From: Hermodice carunculata
Taxonomy: Eukaryota; Annelida; Polychaeta; Eunicida; Amphinomidae
Length of the DNA stretch: 64,000 bases
Reading direction: 5' to 3'
NCBI GenBank assembly: GCA_964020975.1
Contig: CAXHWN010002573.1
Span: 69,501 to 133,500 of the forward strand
The translations under genes and the position numbers were made by a program. A model generated the notes under the pieces. The model was not told where the DNA came from and searched no databases. It saw nothing but the letters and a program-made list of their open reading frames with translations. Below, piece after piece: positions 56,961 to 64,000 of this stretch (position 1 is the first letter of the stretch; each line of letters starts with the position of its first letter).

Positions 56961-57087
56961 ACTTTCCATCCAATTTTATTCATGTTGGACTCAAATTGTA
57001 AGTGTTGCGATACTGAATATTTTGGCAATTGTGCAAATTTTTTCACACACACAGAGATTTGCTTTCAAGCAAATCTTTCTTTTCTAG

Positions 57088-58234
57088 TGTTATTGAATAA
57101 ATTTTTACGGTGCTGGGTCCAATGCAGAGAGACTGCAGACTCTTAACAGCTACGTGCCACTGTTGGAGATCTGTAGATCAATTGGCCATGGGTAAAACAA
57201 CTGCATCTGCCATGAACAATGCTTTTGCTGAAAAAAAACATCATAGGTGTATATTATGTTTATATAAGGTCCGAAAATGTGCATAAACTGAAATATTTTG
57301 TGTGTTATTTGATTGGTTGAGCTTGTCATGCTTCTTGGCAGTAACAGATCTGCAAGAGCAGAATAAAGTAGATGGTTGAATCAAAGCTTCAGAACTATGC
57401 GACTGTAAGTTGCATTCTTTCAGGCCACCTCAGTCTGTTATGCACAACAGTTCGTTTTGCTAGAATTTAGATTTTAAATGGATGGTTAGAATTTTGACAT
57501 ACTTTAATGGAAACACCGTATTAATATCATTAAAATTTAAATTGTCCTTACGCTTTCTAGAGTTTTGTCCCAATGAGTGTTTTATCTCTAGTTTTTGTGC
57601 GGAGGACATGAATTATTACTTATACTTACTATACTTATTTTAACATACGTAGATTATTTGATTGATAATAAGGATGCCTGATTATTTGCATATATTTTGG
57701 ACGCATCATTTCCCCCGTTCCGTTGGTGCCCCCGCTGTACAGGGGAAGTTTTCCTAATAAATCATTATTATTATTAATTCATTTGTAATTTTGCAATTAT
57801 GTCACTGATAATTGTATGATCCTTTTTGAACCCATGAAAAGATATGTAATTTTATGAAATTGTGTAACGGTATAGAACCATTGCCTATTAGAAACATAAG
57901 CCTTGCCGTGTTCGGAAAGCACATCCAAGATAGAAACTGTTGTATATATAAAGGGTTGTTGGCCAATCAGGCGGGTGAGGAGATATCACGTGACTGTAAG
58001 CCCTCTGCACACATGGTTTAAACATATTTTTATTATGAGAACATGTTTTTGAGAAAATGCCCTGCATGAACTCTTCTGGCGAACAACATAAAACCAAAGT
58101 GAATGGCAAATAAGAATTGAACACTTGAGAAAGTGTGAGTCATGCACATTATTCCGTCAATCCATTTATTTGAAGTGTTTTATGGAAGAACAACAATGAT
58201 AAAACAGAATGAAATGTGACTGAACTATTGGTAT
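57088..58234. other. Non-coding, nothing recognised
   Basis: AT-rich; GC-richer at 57700-57740. No supported gene. Confidence 0.55.
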
Positions 58235-60851
58235 GGGGGAGGGGGAGCGTGGCTGTCAATGCTTCGCGGTTGTCGTCTTGATTTGGAGATTGGGGATTTA
58301 GAGCTTATGCGGCTTGAAGTCAGACTACATAATAATAAATTTTACTGGTTGTTGTCTACAGGACTCCAAATTCGAGTGTTAATTTTTGAGACAAGTTTCA
58401 AGACAGTGCGGACAATGCCAGAACAGCTCATATTGATATAATTATAATTCTAGGCGACCTGAACGTTGACCCAGCTACTAAGCATGGTAGTAAATTATTA
58501 AATTTCTGTGCCGCTGATTTGCTTACTCTACATATCAGTGAGCTACTAGAATCACGAAAACCTCTTCAACGTGGCTAGACCAAATTATTACAAACATGCC
58601 AAATTTTGTTCGCAAAGTAAACGTATCGGTGCCTTTGGCAAATTGAGGCCACTGTCTTGTAAGCACAGATATTCTTTTTAGACGAAAGAAATCTCCCGCT
58701 CTCTCCAGACTGGTCTGGGACTATAATAAGGCTGATTTTGATATTTTTAGAACAAATTTACTGCACAGTGATTGGGATGCTCGCTTTGACAGTGAAGATA
58801 TTGATATTTAATGTGAGAAGTGGACAAAAACTTTTCTCTCCGCAACAAAGGATTACAATAAGACAAGGTGATGCTCCAGGGTACACGTCCGCCCTCCGCA
58901 CTGCCAAGCGGAAGGTGGAAGGCAACCACGCACGGGCAAAATAGGAAAGGTCAGAATTAGCTCTAAGTTGTGTATTCGCCCCAATATGCAAGTGAATACA
59001 CAAACATTTGGAAGGCTAGAGCTGTGTATTCCCATTAGTTTGTAAATTCCTTTAGAGGTGACATGTGATTACAAAAAGCAACCTTAAATAAACTAGACAC
59101 TTATGTAGCTGTGGTTACGTTTTTTGTGAGGTATTTTGTTATGCATCTAGATCTACTGTCTGAAATTTGGTGTTTCTATGTGCAGCAGTTTTCAAGTTAT
59201 TAAGTTGCAAACTACAATGTAAAGCAATGGGAATACACAAATCTAGCACTCCACTGACTGCAGTGCCCTCTTTTAGGCAGTTCTTAAACCTTCTGTTCTT
59301 GTCCTTGCCTATTGTAACCGTCACTCTGGCCATACGTCAGGCAACTAAGAAACAAACATATTGATGACTTGAGACAGGCGGAAAATGATCACTCTAATCG
59401 TCTGGCTGATTCAATTAGCAATAACAAAGAAAAAGGTTGGTGGCAAACCGTTAAATTCTTTTTAAAGAAAAACGAAGTTTCTGATATTCCGGAATTGATA
59501 CATGAAAACAAAACGTTCACGGACAACGACACAAAATCTCAAATTTAAAATGATTTCATCATCAACCAAACCAAGGTAAGGTTGACAATACAAATTTTAC
59601 ACTACCGGCACAAATAAATAATGATCCAAATACATTAGAAAATATTACCCTGACTAGCAACGACGTGTTTTGGATCCTAAAAAGCCTGGACACCTCTGAA
59701 GCAAATGGCTCGGACGGTATAAGTGCACGCTTGCTTAAAGAAGGAGCTCCATCGATCTCAGACTCCCAGACAAAACTGTTCAACATGTCTTTGATCAAAT
59801 GCAAATTTTCTAGCCAATGGAAAAAGGCCAACGTAGTTCCATTATTTAAAGGGATCACCAAGCAACTGCAATAACTATAGACGCAAATCATTATTAAATA
59901 TTACAAGTAAGGTTTTTGAAAAAAAAGTACCCCGGTAGTCTTTAAATACTATTCAATTTCTTTCGTGATAACGTCGTCTTATCAGAATTTCAGTTTGGAT
60001 ACATACCGGGTGATAGCGCGGTCAATCAGCTTGTGTTCTTGTATCATCATTTTTGTAAAGCAAATGACAGACAGAAAGATATAACAGTGTTTTTTTGCGA
60101 CATAAGCAAAGCGTTCGACAGTGTCTTTCACCTAGGCCTCTTGCACACATTGCTCAAATCTGGCATAAGTGGACCTCTGTTGCAGTTGCTTGGCGATCAC
60201 CTGTACGGACGCATGCAGAGGGTAGTAGTACATGGAGCGTCATCAAGGTGGGAGGGTGTCAACGCAGGCGTCCCTCAAGGTTCTGTATTAGAGCCACTCT
60301 TGTTTCCTGTATACATAAACGACATTGTAAATATAGTACAGTCTTCTATACGGCTTTTTGCTGATGATAAAATACTTTTTGTTAGGGTAGATAATGCCAC
60401 TGCGGCGACAGGTATCCTTAGTAGGGATTTGCGTGAAGTGGAGGATTGGTCTCGGCAGTGGTTAATATCTTTTAACCCCCAAAAAACAAGTATGGTTATT
60501 TAAAAAAAAGCGAATTTCTCTACAATATTCTGATCTAAAATTCATTGATGAAAACTTAGTAACAGAATCTGGACATAAGCATCTGGGCTTAACCTTCCGT
60601 TCTGACGTCCCCTGGACCAGCCACATACGGGAACTAACGGCCAGAGGAATAAAAATGATTAATATTATTAAAAACTTACAATTTCGTCTCGACAGGAAAT
60701 CCCTACAAACCCTTTATCTTTCGTTTATAGGACCTCTCTCAGAATACAGTTCTGTAGTATGGGACGACTGCACTTCGCAGGAATCTCAGCAATTAGCTGC
60801 AGCAAGAATTATCACTGGAGCGACTCCTGGAACTAGTCACTATGAAGAAAC
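58235..60851 (+). mobile_element. CR1/L2-like LINE, truncated at both ends, interrupted
   Basis: Same family as 10910-14118, aligned from its base ~11197 to ~13480. Endonuclease pieces lie at 58259-58700 (LDLEIGDLELM, ILGDLNVDP). RT0 is near 59665-59874 (SDGISARLLKEG, FSSQWKKANVVPLF). The RT core at 60033-60503 is one open frame with DISKAFDSVFHLG, GVPQGSVLEPLLF and RLFADDKIL, so this copy keeps the standard FADD box. The next fragment, 60655-60855, stops abruptly inside a GATPGTS...YEET stretch, so the 3' end is lost. The upstream 2A-like region is missing. Multiple frame changes are present. Confidence 0.85.
58945..59325. mobile_element. About 380-bp insertion inside the CR1/L2-like LINE
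   Basis: LINE similarity breaks after GGCAACCACGCACGGGC (58921-58937) and resumes at CACTCTGGCCATACG (near 59322). The insert carries inverted words GTGTATTCGCCCC / GGGAATACACAAA and TAGAGCTGTGTATTCCCATT. That suggests a short inverted-repeat element, but exact ends and duplications are not clear. Confidence 0.55.
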
Positions 60852-63800
60852 ATAATACAAGTACATGTGTACAGAGACATGATATAATTATGTAAGGAAA
60901 ATAAGCATATTCTGTGCTTATATTAAAATAGACCATCCATTTTTAGTTGAACTGACTTGTCCGCCAGCCGAGCTTATCGCATGGTCATCCGTCCATCAGG
61001 AATTTACATTTTCAACTTCTCCAAAGCCATCAGGCAAAACTTCACGTCAAATTTGGTGGGGTCTACCTTGGTTATGTCTCTACCAAGTATGTCCAAATCG
61101 CCATGTTCCATTGATATTTTGAATTTTTAGTGAATTTTGTTGTTCATTTCTTGGCAAAATCTTAGAAAATCTTGTTCCAAACCGCTAGGCCAATTGCTTG
61201 GACATTGCATAGAAACACTTCCGGGGACCCCTGGACCTTTTTGTTCAACAGGAGGAACTGAAATTATTTTCAAAGGTTTTTAGGAATTTTTGTGTGTTTT
61301 TGTTGTTTTCGACTTGTTCAAAATTTCCTGAAAATGTAGCTGGTTGAAGGAGCAAACCGTTCCCTGTGTGCTAAGCTATTGTTAAGGGGTCAGGCTCATT
61401 TTTTTCTAGATAGATTTGGATGAATTTTTTGCTGTTTCATGGTTTAATCTTAAAACATCTTCCATTAACTTTGAAATTGCACAGGGACACTTCAGGGGAC
61501 TACTAATCTGTTTAACAGATGGCGCTTTTCTCTGTTTTTTTTTTTTTTTTTTTTTAACGAATTTTTGTATCTTTTTTGCTATTTTCTTCTCCAAAAGTGG
61601 CCCTCAGATTGTTTTTAAACTTAGGAGAATTTTTGTTTGTGGGAGGGCGAATGTTCGCCAAATTGTTTACCAGTTGATGAAACTCAGGAAACCTGATTTT
61701 CAATTTTGGGTACTTGCCCGTTAATGCATGCATTCCCATTGATTACCATGCAAGTCAATAAGGAGGCAGCTCACGTTTCGACTTTTGTTCCAAATAGTCG
61801 CACTCCAATGATTTTTTGACATTTTTTTGTTGTATTTTTCGTAAAATCTTTAAACAATTTTCTCCAATACCCCCATGCTAAATTGCTTTGAAATAGCAGA
61901 GGAAAGCTGCTGAAGAACACTAGACCTCACTTTATTCAACAGGTTGTGCTGCAATTCTTTTCCTATTTTTTCACAGATTTTTGTGTTTTTGCTTCTGTTG
62001 ACTTCTTGTACCTCGCCTTGATCTTCACGATTTTTTTTACATGGTGGTGCAGTCATTTTTTTGAGTTTTGAACAACATTAGGAAAAGTCGGTAAGGGTAT
62101 ATGTGCATGCTGGCAACGCTACTGTGCAATAGGTACAGCACAAATCTGACATATTGGCCTAGCACTCGGTAATATTGGATACTAGACCAGTGGTTACTCC
62201 GAAACACTAATAGGAAAGTACCTGTTGGTTTTTTTTTATTTCTTTTTATTTCTATTTATTTATTAATTTTTGTTTAGTGTTGTTAATTTTGACCTTGAGT
62301 GATATTGAAAGATCAATTGATAATGGCATGATGGCTAATATAGTGATCATGGTGGATCCTAGGGCCATGGTTAATATTAAACACCAAAAAGGAAGTACTT
62401 ATGTAATTTCTTTTGATGGTTTCAAACTGACACATTGGCATATATCTTGGTATTGGTAGATTTCATCACTTTTCATTTTAAAAATAACTTGTGAACTGTA
62501 CGAATGAAGGCTGATATTACAAAGAGTGATGATGGTCTTAAACAAAGGTGACCTTGATATTCTAAAGTTCACAGGACCGCGTCCGTCTGTGTATGCAAAG
62601 TCGGCTGAGCACAGGACTCTCACAGTCCTCTTCAAATCTTGTTGCATGATTGCAGCCAAATACGATTCTAAAATAAAATTATTCCAATATCTTGACACCT
62701 CATAAACATTTTCTCTTCACGACTAAGGCTTGCAGGGAATTTGTGAATATTTCCTCTACCGAATCGATCCTATTTTTCACGAGCTAGAAAATTTTGAGCA
62801 GGCCAAAACAAAATAAAATTAATCAGAATTCATTTCCAACAGTCTGGCATTATAAAAAGTCATAAGGAGTAGCCGCCAAGTAATCATGATGTCCCGAAGT
62901 CGTGTTGTTGAGAGCATACTAGGGCAAAAAGGACCTGCCTCGAACAACTCAGACGCCCTCAGCCATTGACACTGTATGCATGTGTTGGTGAGTGAAAATG
63001 ACAACAAAATTGCCTTCATGTGACCCAGAGATAATCTTGATAGGTTAGCTTCAATCAAACTTGATGTTACCTCAATCTGCACTGGCATGTGAACTGACAG
63101 TAAACAAAATAGATAAGAGGAGGCTCTGTATGTTATTGTAGGAGAAACATTAGGCAAATTCATAGAAAGTGGTGAATTTATATGAATGTTACACACACTG
63201 TCGTGTCTTTAGTTAACCTATCACGACATTGAACAAAATAGCTGACAGATGTATTAATCAATGAATGATGCTTAAACAAGCAAACTATTGTGAAAAAAAA
63301 ATACATTTCGTTTTTTGAGAAATTATGCAAATTCGAAAATAGTTTAACTTTTAATGGGATCAAAATAGCGCCGAATTAGATCTTTAAAGTACCCAAGTTA
63401 CTTATAATCCTGCCTACTTTAATTTCACTTGATATTATAACGTGCAAAGAACAGGTATGAGATGCTGTTTGTTTGATTAGTTTTTACTTGTCCGCTGACT
63501 ATAGATCGCAGTATCACTTATGTCTGTCCGTCTATCTGTAAACTTTTTGCCTGTGAGCGAGATACAGTCCATTGTTTTCAAGATAGCCCCATATAGCTTT
63601 CAGGACTCATCAAATGTATGAAAATATATGTCGAGTTCAACATATGGGTCAAAATGTGAAAATCTTGTGAACACTCTAGCATCGGTAATGTTTGATAGAC
63701 CTACATATGAACTTTAGTGGGATTGCAAAGGAGGTCAAAATCTCGGCTGCATATGATGCCAGTGGCGTCACTTATAATTTGACGGAAATTATCAGCCAAA

Positions 63801-63875
63801 ATGTGTTTACAGATACAAAACTCCATGTCTCAAAAAGTCTGGAAAAGTAATTAAATTGGACATGCCAACTTTATA

Positions 63876-63878
<3 letters not shown>
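60852..63878. other. Non-coding, partly old dispersed repeat
   Basis: The stretch 60955-62060 has words typical of abundant invertebrate dispersed repeats (GTCATCCGTCCATCAGGAAT, then repeated CAAACCGCTAGGCCAATTG-like and TTGTTCAACAGG-like phrases), suggesting old tandem or dispersed units. 63490-63870 shows a similar TGTCTGTCCGTCTATCTG start. A T run lies at 61536-61556. No gene is supported. Confidence 0.5.

Positions 63879-63958
<80 letters not shown>
63879..63958. repeat. (TA)n microsatellite
   Basis: 80 bases of pure TA close to the window end. Confidence 0.98.
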
Positions 63959-63961
<3 letters not shown>

Positions 63962-64000
63962 CATGACCAGTTCTTGTATGTTATGTAATATCAATAACCT

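Larger units (their letters stand above)
55747..57087 (+). mobile_element. Non-autonomous Helitron-like element, copy 2
   Basis: Same order of parts as 36696-38281. The 5' end contains a palindrome (ATGTCTGTGT-GTGA-ACACAGACAT), then (TTTC)n at 55780-55861, a TAGAAACTTCAAACTTTGCA-type segment, at least five tandem units of about 145 bp, and CACACACAG (inverse of the 5' end). Next come the hairpin GATTTGCT-TTCA-AGCAAATC (57056-57075), eight bases, CTAG (57084-57087), then T. Near 56790-56890 the array is disturbed by about 100 bases of unrelated sequence. Confidence 0.72.

Noticed and set aside
57888-58124. 78-codon frame on the minus strand near 58 kb
   Set aside because: No recognisable motif and no supporting context.

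Overview
This is eukaryotic genomic DNA, most likely from a marine invertebrate. The signs are a very low density of recognisable host genes, many families of APE-type non-LTR retrotransposons, a Penelope-like element, Helitron-like and foldback DNA elements, long pure microsatellites, and minisatellites built on AGGTCA-type words. The element mix (CR1/L2-like LINEs with a 2A-like motif, Helitron-like elements with internal microsatellite and minisatellite, frequent TAGGCCTA words) resembles molluscs, echinoderms or other lophotrochozoans and basal deuterostomes. I cannot narrow it further from sequence alone. I find no intact host gene, tRNA, rRNA or CRISPR array.

The dominant structure is a very large inverted repeat. 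Bases 1-16128 reappear, reverse-complemented, at 18609-30866, and the left arm runs off the window edge. The right arm begins on the first base after a 200-base run of N (18409-18608). The arms share the same L1/Tx1-like LINE (1-3185 and 27684-31360), the same microsatellites at different lengths, and the same CR1/L2-like LINE (10910-14118 and 20684-22230). They differ by three large structural changes: about 6.4 kb present only on the left (6177-12579), a 1.4 kb insertion only on the right (22761-24197), and a replaced segment (4863-5010 against 24805-26038). This looks either like two diverged haplotypes joined head to head across the gap or like a true old palindromic duplication.

From 31.9 to 41.4 kb lies a nest of repeats: a second decayed L1/Tx1-like LINE (31890-35041) with an insertion that itself holds a 186-bp TIR element, a Helitron-like element (36696-38281) sitting inside a palindromic repeat, and a 1.3 kb foldback element (39862-41148). 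From about 41420 to 46875 is the best preserved gene-bearing element: a LINE with a 177-residue ORF followed, one frame over, by a 1419-residue ORF that carries an ORF1-like RNA-binding module, an apurinic endonuclease and a reverse transcriptase with intact catalytic motifs.

The last third holds a 2.03 kb DNA element with perfect 21-bp TIRs and TAA duplications (49194-51225), the RT-to-GIY-YIG end of a Penelope-like element with a hammerhead-like core beside it (51685-52700), a second copy of the Helitron-like family (55747-57087), and a decayed CR1/L2-like LINE (58235-60851) that is itself interrupted. The rest is AT-rich non-coding DNA. Apart from the 41.4-46.9 kb LINE, every coding region recognised here is a fossil or fragment.
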